Source of the DNA: an uncultured Clostridia bacterium
Lineage (GTDB): Bacteria > Bacillota > Clostridia > Oscillospirales > Acutalibacteraceae
DNA length: 8,288 bases
Direction of reading: 5' to 3'
NCBI GenBank assembly: GCA_937875885.1
Contig: CALEIO010000192.1
Coordinates: forward strand, 1 to 8,288
Shown here: positions 1 through 6,884 of the stretch, in pieces
How the letters are laid out: every line of letters starts with the position of its first letter
How positions within the stretch are numbered: position 1 is the first letter of the stretch
Translations under genes and position numbers: made by a program
Notes under the pieces: model-generated
Databases searched by the model: none
Told to the model about the DNA's origin: nothing
Seen by the model: the letters and a program-made list of their open reading frames with translations, nothing else

Positions 1-277
1 AAAGATGTGTATCCTGAAGCACCATTGCAATATTACTTCTGAGTAGCTTGCGGTCAATCTGCTCAATCGGTACACCGTCAATTGTAATTGTTCCGTCTGC
101 TATATCATAAAAGCGCGAAAGCAGATTTGTTACAGTTGTTTTGCCTGCACCTGAAGAGCCTACAATCACAGTAAAGCTTCCTTTCTCTACAGTAAAAGAA
201 ATTCCGTCTACCGCTTTGATTATAACCTCACCCATTTTATAGTGTTTTTTAACATTTCTGAATTCTACCAAGCTCAT
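1..277 (-). CDS. ABC transporter ATP-binding protein, partial, apparently chimeric
   Basis: This is the N-terminal 92 codons of an ABC ATPase; the gene continues beyond the left edge. The ATG at 277-275 follows a Shine-Dalgarno-like GGCGGTGA at 289-282. Walker A is GSSGAGKT at residues 40-47, and the Q-loop glutamine is Q88 in MVLQDT. Residues 1-45 (VEFRNVKKHYKMGEV, then KAVDGISFTVEKG) resemble LolD/MacB-type ATPases, which are stand-alone subunits paired with FtsX-like permeases. From about residue 50 (NLLSRFYD, ITIDGV, IDRKLLRSNIAMVLQDTHL) the sequence instead resembles the ATPase domain of MsbA/MdlB-type exporters, in which a membrane domain normally precedes the ATPase on the same chain. 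No membrane segment is present here. The reading frame is intact across the switch. A real recombinant gene and a join made at the conserved Walker A during assembly are both possible. The ABC ATPase assignment is firm; the transported substrate is unknown. Confidence 0.85.
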   Translation of the reverse strand, partial: MSLVEFRNVKKHYKMGEVIIKAVDGISFTVEKGSFTVIVGSSGAGKTTVTNLLSRFYDIADGTITIDGVPIEQIDRKLLRSNIAMVLQDTHL

Positions 278-281
278 ACAA

Positions 282-289
282 TCACCGCC
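282..289 (-). promoter_or_regulatory. Ribosome binding site of the ABC ATPase gene
   Basis: GGCGGTGA ends 4 nt before the ATG at 277. It matches the anti-Shine-Dalgarno complement except for one C in place of A, and it supports this ATG over the in-frame ATG at codon 15. Confidence 0.6.
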
Positions 290-325
290 GTTTTCTGCGT
301 TTTTTGCACATACTGTTACATATTA

Positions 326-354
326 ATTATATACAAAACTTCTTTGGTTTTCAA
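326..354 (-). promoter_or_regulatory. Sigma-A promoter of the ABC ATPase gene
   Basis: On the minus strand the -35 is TTGAAA (354-349), followed by a 17-bp spacer and a perfect -10 TATAAT (331-326). Predicted transcription starts near 319, leaving a leader of about 40 nt before the ATG at 277. The -35 lies directly after the T-tract of the rqcH terminator, so the upstream operon's end and this gene's promoter are packed with no free space. The gene therefore appears to be its own transcription unit. Confidence 0.8.
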
Positions 355-355
355 C

Positions 356-403
356 AAAAAAATCCGCCCTGAAACAAAGGTTTTTCTCTCTGCTTCAAGG
401 CGG
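356..403 (-). terminator. Rho-independent terminator after rqcH
   Basis: On the minus strand, arms at 403-392 and 375-364 pair over 12 positions (CCGCCTTGAAGC with GTTTCAGGGCGG, including G-U pairs) around a 16-nt loop. An almost pure T run follows at 362-356. It lies 16 nt after the rqcH stop codon and probably ends the murA-walJ-rlmH-rqcH unit. Confidence 0.8.
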
Positions 404-419
404 TATAATTTTGCGTTTA

Positions 420-2162
420 TTAATCTTTTTCGGGATTTTTGGGTGTAACATACACAGTATGCTGGTCTGTATAAATCACTCTGCCCGGAGGAGAGCCCTG
501 GGGCTTTGACACATACTTTACAAGAGTGTAGTCCACAGGCACCTGGGAGCTTTCTCTTGCCTTTGAATACCAGGCACAAATCTGTGCCGCATCCATAATT
601 GCTTCGTTGGTAATCTCTCTGCCCTCTGCCCTGATGATTGTATGGGAGCCCGGGATATCTTTGGTGTGAAGCCACAAATCATTCTTTGCAGAAAGCTTCA
701 GAGTAAGCATATCATTCTGACGATTGTTTCTGCCCACCACAACCTTGAATCCGTCCGAAACCTCAAACTCGCGGGGACCAAGCTCTGCGAGAGGTTTCTG
801 CTTACCTTTCTGGGGTTTTATATACCCCTCTCCAACAAGCTCAATTCGAATCTGTGAAAGCTCTCTTTCAGATTCTGCTCTGTCAATTTCATCGGCAACA
901 GACTCCAGATACTCCAGCTCCTGCTTACCTTTTTCAATCTGCACCCGCAGGATTTTGTCAGCGGTTTTTGCACGCTGATAATCCTTATAATATCTCTGTG
1001 CATTCTGTGCAGGGCTCTTTGCAGGGTCAAGGCTTATTGTAAGCATTGCCATATTTTCATCATAAAAATTCTCCACCTGCACAAACTGTGCACCTTTTTC
1101 TATGCGATAAAGATTTGCCTGGAGAAGGTCACCGCAAATGCGCAGATTCTCTCTGTCGCGACTTTTCTCAAGTTCTGTCATCTGCACGCTGATTTTTCGG
1201 GACAATCTGCCAATCTGATTTGAAACCAGTTTGCTTAAATCTCTTGAGCGTACGCGCATTCTCTCAATACTGTCACGCTCGTAGTAATAGTCGTCAAGAA
1301 GCTGTGAAAAGCTTTCGTAACTCTTAAGCTTTGCTGTGTCTTCATACTGCTCTGTGCTCATAAAACACATATCAAATGGTTTGCCTGAGGGGTCTTTCAG
1401 CATAAACGCTTTACCCACAGATTTTTCAGCCAGAATTTTGAGCTTTTCGAGCTCTGCTGTATAACACTCTTTTTCCCTATCGTTCAGGTCGCACACAAGA
1501 ATATCGCTGTAACCTGTAGCTCTGTAAGACAACTCTCTGCACACAACAGGAGAAACACCCGTTACAGTTGTAAGCATTGCTTTATCCAGGGTCTTTGTAT
1601 CGTTTCTGAAAATTCTTTCTGCAATATCCGTTGCAGGAAGTTCCAGCAATGAGAGTTTACCCTGGGAGGGGGGAAGCTCATATATGAGCTGTGGCAACAC
1701 TAGTCTTTTGGAAGAAAGTGTCAGGTCTATTCTTTTGAGAGCATCAATAATAACGCCCTCACTATCTATGAGTATGCAGTTACTGTGCTTACCCATAATC
1801 TCTACACAAAGAGTAAGTTTTGTTCTGTCGCCGAGGGTTGTTGCACCGTCAAACTCCAGGAAAAGTATTCTTTCCAGACCATCCTGTCTTACAGCACAGA
1901 GTCGTGCAGAGCAAAGATACTTTCTCATCAGCATACAAAACATAGGTGCAACCTGCGGATTTTCTGCTGTGTGGGATGTAAAGCTTATTCTGGGGGAATC
2001 TGCTCGGGTAGAGATGAGAATCTTTTTATTGCCTGAATGAGTATGCAGAGAAAGAATCAGCTCATCCCTTGAAGGCTGATGCACCTGATTCACCTTTGCA
2101 CCCATTGCTATGTCTTCTATTTCTTTGCCTATATGTCTGAGATATATTCCGTCAAGTGCCAA
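420..2162 (-). CDS. rqcH: RqcH / NFACT-family ribosome quality control protein
   Basis: A 580-residue protein of the NFACT family (Rqc2/NEMF homologues; older annotations say fibronectin-binding protein). In Bacillus, RqcH binds obstructed 50S subunits carrying peptidyl-tRNA and recruits tRNA-Ala to add C-terminal alanine tails that mark the chain for degradation. The NFACT-N domain covers about residues 1-180 (start ALDGIYLRHI; EIMGKHSN at 121-128). A helix-hairpin-helix-like stretch follows at about 190-215, a long charged coiled-coil region at about 282-430, and the C-terminal NFACT-R domain at about 468-572 (VVVGRNNRQND, DLWLHTKDIPGSH, VDYTLVKYVSKPQGSPPGRV). The length is typical. The start is TTG at 2162-2160, with GGGAGGTG at 2175-2168. 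It is the last gene of its unit, 36 nt after rlmH. The position matching the catalytic Asp-Arg pair (D97/R98 in B. subtilis) reads Glu97-Arg98, a conservative change. Confidence 0.93.
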   Translation of the reverse strand: MALDGIYLRHIGKEIEDIAMGAKVNQVHQPSRDELILSLHTHSGNKKILISTRADSPRISFTSHTAENPQVAPMFCMLMRKYLCSARLCAVRQDGLERILFLEFDGATTLGDRTKLTLCVEIMGKHSNCILIDSEGVIIDALKRIDLTLSSKRLVLPQLIYELPPSQGKLSLLELPATDIAERIFRNDTKTLDKAMLTTVTGVSPVVCRELSYRATGYSDILVCDLNDREKECYTAELEKLKILAEKSVGKAFMLKDPSGKPFDMCFMSTEQYEDTAKLKSYESFSQLLDDYYYERDSIERMRVRSRDLSKLVSNQIGRLSRKISVQMTELEKSRDRENLRICGDLLQANLYRIEKGAQFVQVENFYDENMAMLTISLDPAKSPAQNAQRYYKDYQRAKTADKILRVQIEKGKQELEYLESVADEIDRAESERELSQIRIELVGEGYIKPQKGKQKPLAELGPREFEVSDGFKVVVGRNNRQNDMLTLKLSAKNDLWLHTKDIPGSHTIIRAEGREITNEAIMDAAQICAWYSKARESSQVPVDYTLVKYVSKPQGSPPGRVIYTDQHTVYVTPKNPEKD

Positions 2163-2167
2163 AACAA

Positions 2168-2178
2168 CACCTCCCTTT
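2168..2178 (-). promoter_or_regulatory. Strong ribosome binding site supporting the TTG start of rqcH
   Basis: AAAGGGAGGTG is a near-perfect Shine-Dalgarno sequence ending 5 nt before TTG at 2162. No ATG lies nearby in frame, and the family's conserved N-terminus begins exactly at this TTG, so the non-ATG start is well supported. Confidence 0.8.
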
Positions 2179-2198
2179 CTGAATATATTTATACTGAA

Positions 2199-2681
2199 TC
2201 ATTTGTGGTATTTACCACCTGTCATTATCTGAAAGCTTCTGTAAATCTGCTCTGAAAGCATAACACGGACAAGCTGATGAGGGAAGGTCATTCTGCCCAT
2301 AGAAAGGCGAAAATCACCGCGCTTCTTCACTTCGTCGGAAAGTCCGAAAGAGCCGCCGATTACAAAATCAACTGTGCTTTTTCCGCTGACTGCCGCGTCC
2401 TGAATAACACCACTCAACTCCTCGGAAGAAATAATCTTGCCCTCAATGCACATGGGAATCACATAAGAGCCCTTGGAGATTTTTGCGAGTATCTTTTTGC
2501 CCTCTTCCTCAAGACAGGTTTTAATCTGCGCCTCCGATGGTTTATCGGGCAATCTGTATTCATCCAGCTCAATTATCTGAAATTTGCAGAAAGGAGTGAG
2601 CCTTGTGCTGTACTCCTTTATAGCATCTGAAAGGTATTTTTCTTTAAGTTTTCCTATGCAAATAATATTAACACTCTGCAT
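2199..2681 (-). CDS. rlmH: 23S rRNA (pseudouridine1915-N3)-methyltransferase RlmH
   Basis: A full-length 160-residue SPOUT-fold methyltransferase. RlmH acts as a homodimer on assembled 70S ribosomes and methylates pseudouridine 1915 in helix 69 of 23S rRNA, using S-adenosylmethionine. Family hallmarks visible here are the SAM-binding FVIGGSFGLS at residues 107-116, MTFPHQLVRVMLSEQIYR at 131-148, and the invariant C-terminal tail GGKYHK at 155-160. The ATG at 2681-2679 is preceded by AGAGG with 6-nt spacing. The walJ stop lies 10 nt upstream, so the two genes are almost certainly cotranscribed. The same walJ/rlmH proximity occurs in Bacillus and Staphylococcus. In staphylococci the 3' end of this gene (orfX) is the SCC integration site; here it is intact with no inserted element. 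Confidence 0.96.
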   Translation of the reverse strand: MQSVNIICIGKLKEKYLSDAIKEYSTRLTPFCKFQIIELDEYRLPDKPSEAQIKTCLEEEGKKILAKISKGSYVIPMCIEGKIISSEELSGVIQDAAVSGKSTVDFVIGGSFGLSDEVKKRGDFRLSMGRMTFPHQLVRVMLSEQIYRSFQIMTGGKYHK

Positions 2682-2691
2682 ACATAACCTC

Positions 2692-3480
2692 TTAAAACAA
2701 AATTGATTTTCCGTTGGTTTCTACGGGAGCAACGCTGAGTTCAAAATCTTCTCCCTGCTTCATTCCTGCCTGCTGAAGCTCACACATTGCAGTTGCAAAA
2801 GCCACATCGGGAGTGTTGTTGTCCTGGCTCAGGTGTCCCAGTACAATTCTTCTGACACCTGCTCTGACAAACCCAGGCAACTCCTGTGCACAAGCTATGT
2901 TTGAAAGGTGTCCTTTATCGGAAAGGATTCTTCTTTTCAGAGTATAGGGATAAGGCCCTGACATAAGCATATTTACATCGTGGTTAGACTCTACCACAGC
3001 CAGGTCACACTGTGAAATTGCGTTTCTCACGCTGGGCAGCATAATGCCCATATCCGTTGCCACAATTGCCTTTTTACCATCAGCGGTTGTAACTCTGTAT
3101 CCACAGCTTTCTCTTGCATCGTGGGGAGTGTCTATACGCTCAACAAGCATATCTCCTACGGTAAGTTTTGATTCGATAACATCTGCATCAAAGCGGCTGT
3201 CCAGACGTCCGTCCTGCATAAGACCTTCAAGAGTGCCTGCACTTGCATATACATTAATGCCATAACGTGAGGCAAGGACTCTGAGCCCGTTGCAATGATC
3301 GGAATGTTCGTGGGTGATGAAGATAGCACGTACGCTGCGCATATCAAGATTGTTGGACATCATAGCCTGCTCAATCTGCTTACAGCTTCTGCCTGCATCA
3401 ATCAGCACACCCTGACCCGAGCTGCCTATATAGTAACTGTTTCCTTTGCTGGAACTGAAAAGAGTAACGAATTTAGCCAA
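2692..3480 (-). CDS. walJ: WalJ/YycJ-family metallo-beta-lactamase-fold hydrolase
   Basis: A 262-residue metallo-beta-lactamase-fold enzyme. The metal-binding signature HEHSDH is at residues 57-62, preceded by the fold motif LIDAG at 26-30. Further candidate ligands are H120 (TPHDA), D143 (ATDMG), H167 (ESNHD), H191 (KGHLSN) and H216 (LGHLSQ). This pattern and the N-terminus FVTLFSSSKGNSYYIG match YycJ/WalJ. Family members have 5'-exonuclease activity proposed to work in mismatch repair, and the gene is also linked to the WalRK cell-wall regulon in Bacillus. No walR or walK is visible here, so the regulatory link is only by family. The start is TTG at 3480-3478, with GAGAGG at 3494-3489. It stands 71 nt after murA, with a terminator hairpin between, and 10 nt before rlmH. 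Confidence 0.9.
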   Translation of the reverse strand: MAKFVTLFSSSKGNSYYIGSSGQGVLIDAGRSCKQIEQAMMSNNLDMRSVRAIFITHEHSDHCNGLRVLASRYGINVYASAGTLEGLMQDGRLDSRFDADVIESKLTVGDMLVERIDTPHDARESCGYRVTTADGKKAIVATDMGIMLPSVRNAISQCDLAVVESNHDVNMLMSGPYPYTLKRRILSDKGHLSNIACAQELPGFVRAGVRRIVLGHLSQDNNTPDVAFATAMCELQQAGMKQGEDFELSVAPVETNGKSILF

Positions 3481-3488
3481 TGGTTTAT

Positions 3489-3494
3489 CCTCTC
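3489..3494 (-). promoter_or_regulatory. Ribosome binding site supporting the TTG start of walJ
   Basis: GAGAGG ends 8 nt before TTG at 3480. The family N-terminus (AKFVTLFSSSKGNS) begins right after the TTG and no closer ATG exists, so TTG is the likely start. Confidence 0.65.
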
Positions 3495-3507
3495 AAAAAA
3501 TGAACTT

Positions 3508-3540
3508 AAAAACAAAACAGGGGTACAAGCCGTACCCCTG
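3508..3540 (-). terminator. Rho-independent terminator after murA
   Basis: A perfect 9-bp stem (CAGGGGTAC with GTACCCCTG, arms 3540-3532 and 3526-3518) closes a 5-nt loop and is followed on the minus strand by TTTTGTTTTT (3517-3508). It lies 11 nt after the murA stop and 27 nt before the walJ start. I see no good promoter between it and walJ, so it may attenuate rather than fully stop transcription. Confidence 0.85.
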
Positions 3541-3551
3541 AATAAATCGGA

Positions 3552-4844
3552 TTATGCTGTAACAGCGGTTTCCTCTTCGGGAACATACTGTTTTTTGATA
3601 TCTGCGCCCAGAGCACAGAGTTTCTCGATAAGCTCTTCATAACCTCTCTCGATGTAGTGGATAGAAGAAACTTCTGTTGTGCCTGAAGCAACAAGTCCTG
3701 CGATGATAAGTGCAGCGCCTGCACGCAGGTCGGTAGCCTTAACAGGTGCCGCATTAAGCTTGCAATCGCCGTCAACAATAGCAACTCTGCCGTTAACGGA
3801 AATCTTTGCACCCATATTGTGAAGCTCTCTGATGTACTGATAGCGGTTATCCCAGACATTCTCTGTAACAATTGAAGTGCCGCTTACTGTTGTGAGCAAT
3901 GCCACAAACTGGGGCTGGCAATCTGTGGGGAATCCGGGATGGGGCATTGTCATAATGTTGCAACGTCTGAGCTCTCTGTTTGTTGCATCAATAACAACAG
4001 CCTCGTCATATTCCTCTACAGAAACACCAATTTCTTCAAGCTTTGCTGTGATAGACTCCAGGTGCTTGGGGGTAACATTCTTTACAAGAAGTTTGCCCCT
4101 TGTAGCTGCAACAGCAGCCATATATGTACCTGCTTCAATCTGGTCAGGGATAATGGAATATGTAGTACCGTGGAGGTAATCTACTCCGCGGATTTTGATA
4201 ACATCTGTACCTGCACCACGGATGTTTGCACCCATAGTGTTAAGGAAGTTTGCCAGGTCAACAATGTGGGGCTCTTTAGCCGCATTGCTGATAACAGTCT
4301 GACCCTGAGCCTTGACTGCTGCAAGCATAAGGTTCATAGTAGTACCAACTGAAACTGTGTCAAGGTGAATCTCTGCACCGCTTACTCGCTTATCACTTGT
4401 AGCCTCGATGATTGCACCGTTAACAAGCTGGCAATCTGCACCCATAGCCTCGAAACCTTTCAGGTGCTGGTCAATGGGACGAAGTCCGAAGTTACAGCCA
4501 CCGGGAAGAGCAACTTTAGCATTGTGGAATCTGCCGATAAGAGCACCGAGAAGATAGTAGGATGCTCTCATTCCGCGGACTGCATCATCTGTTGCTTCAA
4601 AAGTTCTGATGGGTCTGGGATCAATATCAAGTGTATGTTTGTCTACGCGCTGTACCTTTGCTCCCAATCCCTGAAGGATTCTTGCAATAAGGTTAACGTC
4701 GCTTATGTTGGGTACGTTTTCTATACGGCAGGGCTCGTCACAAAGAATTGTAGCAGGAATAATTGCAACTGCTGCATTCTTGGCGCCGCTGATTGTAACC
4801 TCACCAACAAGAGGTCTGCCGCCGTTAATAATATATTTATCCAA
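3552..4844 (-). CDS. murA: UDP-N-acetylglucosamine 1-carboxyvinyltransferase MurA
   Basis: A 430-residue EPSP-synthase-fold enzyme. MurA transfers enolpyruvate from phosphoenolpyruvate to UDP-GlcNAc in the cytoplasm, the first committed step of peptidoglycan synthesis. Visible landmarks are SGAKNAA with K22/N23 near the N-terminus, the catalytic loop LPGGCNFGLRPID with Cys117 and Arg122, IPDQIEAGT with Asp233, FPTDCQPQF with Asp308 as the probable general base, TDLRAGAALIIAG at 371-383, and IERGYEEL with Arg400. The cysteine in the loop is the residue alkylated by fosfomycin; Asp-type enzymes are intrinsically resistant, so this one is predicted to be of the sensitive kind. The start is TTG at 4844-4842, with GGAGTG upstream. 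A strong promoter lies about 190 nt upstream and a terminator follows. Firmicutes often carry two MurA paralogues; this window does not show which one this is. Confidence 0.97.
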   Translation of the reverse strand: MDKYIINGGRPLVGEVTISGAKNAAVAIIPATILCDEPCRIENVPNISDVNLIARILQGLGAKVQRVDKHTLDIDPRPIRTFEATDDAVRGMRASYYLLGALIGRFHNAKVALPGGCNFGLRPIDQHLKGFEAMGADCQLVNGAIIEATSDKRVSGAEIHLDTVSVGTTMNLMLAAVKAQGQTVISNAAKEPHIVDLANFLNTMGANIRGAGTDVIKIRGVDYLHGTTYSIIPDQIEAGTYMAAVAATRGKLLVKNVTPKHLESITAKLEEIGVSVEEYDEAVVIDATNRELRRCNIMTMPHPGFPTDCQPQFVALLTTVSGTSIVTENVWDNRYQYIRELHNMGAKISVNGRVAIVDGDCKLNAAPVKATDLRAGAALIIAGLVASGTTEVSSIHYIERGYEELIEKLCALGADIKKQYVPEEETAVTA

Positions 4845-5043
4845 ATCTGCACACTCCGATAATTCTCAAATAATTAGGGGATTTACACGGTTTGTAGTTA
4901 ATCTCAAAAGTAAAAAAATCATACTGGAAAAGCAAGTGAAAAATCGGTCTGTATTTGGTGATGTTCCCACTTTTTGTCTTTGTCAGTATTTCACAAAAGA
5001 AAAGTTGCAGTTTTAGCTGATTTAACCATTCTCTCGCATTCAA
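4845..5043 (-). other. Long 5' leader of murA
   Basis: About 190 nt separate the predicted transcription start (near 5037) from the murA TTG. The stretch is A/T-rich. I see no recognisable riboswitch, T-box or terminator-like hairpin, only a weak AAGTG/CACTT pairing around 4930-4975. A 5-codon ATG frame (M-R-E-N-G-stop) sits right at the predicted transcript start, but it may be chance. Confidence 0.4.
4852..4857 (-). promoter_or_regulatory. Ribosome binding site supporting the TTG start of murA
   Basis: GGAGTG precedes TTG at 4844 with 7-nt spacing (9 nt from GGAG). The conserved MurA start (DKYIINGG) begins directly after the TTG, which fixes the start. Confidence 0.65.
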
Positions 5044-5072
5044 ATAATAATACAGAAACGGCTCAATGTCAA
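5044..5072 (-). promoter_or_regulatory. Sigma-A promoter of murA
   Basis: The -35 is a perfect TTGACA (5072-5067), with a 17-bp spacer and -10 TATTAT (5049-5044), one mismatch from consensus. It is one of the strongest promoters in the window and makes murA transcription independent of comM upstream. It lies in the 414-bp stretch between comM and murA. The remaining part of that stretch, 5073-5258, shows no gene, convincing terminator or repeat. Confidence 0.85.
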
Positions 5073-5258
5073 CCGATTTTTTGAATTGTAACTATTTTTT
5101 CTCAACCACCCATAAGATTTTAGAACATACATTTGAATTTGACGTGAAATTTGCAAAAATTTCTTCAGAATCCGCCATATATTTCCATCGTATGAGATGT
5201 GCACCACAACATATTGAAATGACAAAACACCCTGTCCTTACTCAAAAAGGTTACAAAA

Positions 5259-6785
5259 TCAACTCTTTGACCAGTATTTTTTGTCCAGAGTTCTGTACTG
5301 CACAGCCTCCAGTACGTGGTCTGCCCTGATGATTTCGCTGCCCTCCAGGTCTGCAATGGTACGGGACACCTTCAGAATCCTGTCATAGGCTCTTGCAGAA
5401 AGGCCTAATTTATCAAAAGCTTTGCGCAAAACTTCCTGCGCTTTTTCGTCTGTTGCACACACCTTGCGAAAAACATCTGCAGTGATTCGTGCATTGCAGG
5501 TTATGTCTGTACCCTTAAAACGCTCAAGCTGAATCTGACGTGCCTTGTTTACTCTTTCTTTAATCTTTGCAGAGGGTTCGCCGTCGCTGTAACCATTTAG
5601 ATCATCATATTCAACAGGAGGCACTTCTATGTGTATATCAATTCTGTCCAGTAGAGGACCCGACACCTTGCCAAGGTATCTGTGTATTGCAGTATCGCTG
5701 CAAGTACACTTTTTGCGGGGATGCTCATAATATCCGCAGGGACAGGGATTCATAGCAGCAATAAGCATCACCGAGCAAGGGTAGCTGACTGTTGAATGAA
5801 CTCTTGAAACAGTAACCAGACCATCTTCCATCGGCTGACGCAGAACCTCCAACGCTGTGCGGGAAAATTCTGGTAATTCATCCAGAAACAGAACGCCGTT
5901 GTGAGCAAGGGAAACCTCGCCAGGTCTGGGAATTGTACCACCACCCGAAAGACCAACAGCAGAAACAGTGTGGTGAGGGCTTCGGAAAGGTCGCTCCGAA
6001 ATCAGCGACTGTCCCTTTGCAAGCAAACCTGCAATAGAGTGGATTTTGGATGCATCTATTCTCTCATCGAATGTCATATCGGGCATAATTGAAGGAATAC
6101 GCTTTGCAAGCATACTCTTGCCCGAGCCGGGAGGTCCTATGAGAAGCACGTTATGTCCTCCGGCAGCTGCAACCTCCAGGGCACGCTTTGCTTCAAACTG
6201 ACCCTTGACCTGAGAAAAGTCGGGAACAAATCCTTCAGAATTCTGCCAGCTTGGTGCAGACTCTTTTTCTATAAGGTTTCTGCCCTGAAGATGAGAGATA
6301 AGCTGGGGCACATTCTTTACGGGATAAACCTCTATCCCCTCCACAACTGCACCCTGTGCGCTGTTATCTGCGGGTACAAAGATTTTCTTGATACCCACTT
6401 CCTTCGCTTTTATGGTCATAGGCAGAATTCCGTTGACAGGTCGTACTTCACCCGAAAGAGAAAGCTCACCGATAAATGCGCATTCTGAAACATCGCAGGA
6501 AATCTGGGCTGTGGCTCTCATAATTGCAACCAGAATCGGCAGGTCATAAAGGGGACCTGCTTTCTTTATATCTGCAGGGGCAAGGTTTACGGTAATTCTT
6601 GAAACAGGAAATCCGTAACCGCAGTTGTGCATAGCTGTGCGCACTCTGTCTCGGCTTTCTTTTACGGCAGTATCGGGCAGACCTACCACATCAAAAGCAG
6701 CAATTCCACCTGACACATCAGCCTCAACCTCAACAATAAATCCATCCAGCCCGAAAAGTCCCACGCTGTTACATTTGACTACCAT
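5259..6785 (-). CDS. comM: ComM / YifB-family Mg-chelatase-like AAA+ ATPase
   Basis: A 508-residue protein of the YifB/ComM family. ComM is a hexameric AAA+ helicase that drives branch migration of heteroduplex DNA during natural transformation; in non-competent bacteria its role is less clear. The Lon-protease-like ChlI N-domain covers about residues 1-170 (VEADVSGGIAAFDVVGLPDTAVKESRDRV split across 20-48). The AAA+ core has Walker A GPPGSGKS at 217-224, Walker B VLFLDE at 298-303, and an arginine-finger-like GPLLDRID at 377-384. Four cysteines (348, 350, 360, 362) resemble a small zinc site. The C-terminal Mg-chelatase domain has LGLSARAYDRILKVSRTIAD at 460-479. I chose ATG 6785-6783 because AAGGAGG lies 6 nt upstream and family members start just before VNSxxLxGLD; the longer TTG frame from 6827 has no Shine-Dalgarno. 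It is divergent from a sigma factor gene. No clear terminator follows. Confidence 0.93.
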   Translation of the reverse strand: MVVKCNSVGLFGLDGFIVEVEADVSGGIAAFDVVGLPDTAVKESRDRVRTAMHNCGYGFPVSRITVNLAPADIKKAGPLYDLPILVAIMRATAQISCDVSECAFIGELSLSGEVRPVNGILPMTIKAKEVGIKKIFVPADNSAQGAVVEGIEVYPVKNVPQLISHLQGRNLIEKESAPSWQNSEGFVPDFSQVKGQFEAKRALEVAAAGGHNVLLIGPPGSGKSMLAKRIPSIMPDMTFDERIDASKIHSIAGLLAKGQSLISERPFRSPHHTVSAVGLSGGGTIPRPGEVSLAHNGVLFLDELPEFSRTALEVLRQPMEDGLVTVSRVHSTVSYPCSVMLIAAMNPCPCGYYEHPRKKCTCSDTAIHRYLGKVSGPLLDRIDIHIEVPPVEYDDLNGYSDGEPSAKIKERVNKARQIQLERFKGTDITCNARITADVFRKVCATDEKAQEVLRKAFDKLGLSARAYDRILKVSRTIADLEGSEIIRADHVLEAVQYRTLDKKYWSKS

Positions 6786-6791
6786 AAGCGC

Positions 6792-6798
6792 CCTCCTT
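6792..6798 (-). promoter_or_regulatory. Ribosome binding site deciding the comM start
   Basis: AAGGAGG is a perfect Shine-Dalgarno core, 6 nt before ATG 6785. It rules against the in-frame TTG 14 codons upstream at 6827. Confidence 0.85.
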
Positions 6799-6855
6799 AA
6801 AAACAGCTTATACAAAGCTGTGCACAATTCGACAATACATCTATGTTATTCTTTA

Positions 6856-6884
6856 ATTATAGCACCGAATTCCACTATTATCCA
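6856..6884 (-). promoter_or_regulatory. Extended -10 promoter of comM
   Basis: On the minus strand the -35 is TGGATA (6884-6879, 4 of 6), with a 17-bp spacer and a perfect -10 TATAAT (6861-6856) carrying the extended TGn motif (TGC). The leader to ATG 6785 is about 65 nt. The weak -35 is offset by the extended -10, and it lies inside a DnaA box. Confidence 0.7.

Noticed and set aside
2195..2215. Possible SCC-type attachment site at the 3' end of rlmH
   Set aside because: The gene is intact and followed 36 nt later by rqcH; no direct repeat, recombinase or inserted element is present.
4365..4862. 165-codon plus-strand open frame inside murA
   Set aside because: It is antisense to strongly conserved MurA coding sequence, with a cysteine-rich, low-complexity composition typical of a shadow frame.
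4837..5043. 68-codon minus-strand open frame overlapping the murA start
   Set aside because: It begins at the TTG immediately after the -10 of the murA promoter, upstream of the predicted transcript start, and overlaps murA in another frame; not credible as a gene.
5040..5225. 61-codon minus-strand open frame between comM and murA
   Set aside because: It runs through the murA -35 and -10 elements, has no recognisable homology and only a poor Shine-Dalgarno; probably chance in A/T-rich DNA.
5220..5258. Terminator after comM
   Set aside because: Only a 4-bp CCTT/AAGG pairing was found, with no proper stem and T-tract; too weak to call.
6783..6827. Longer comM reading frame starting at TTG 6827, adding 14 residues
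   Set aside because: No Shine-Dalgarno precedes it, whereas AAGGAGG stands 6 nt before ATG 6785 and the family's conserved N-terminus begins there.
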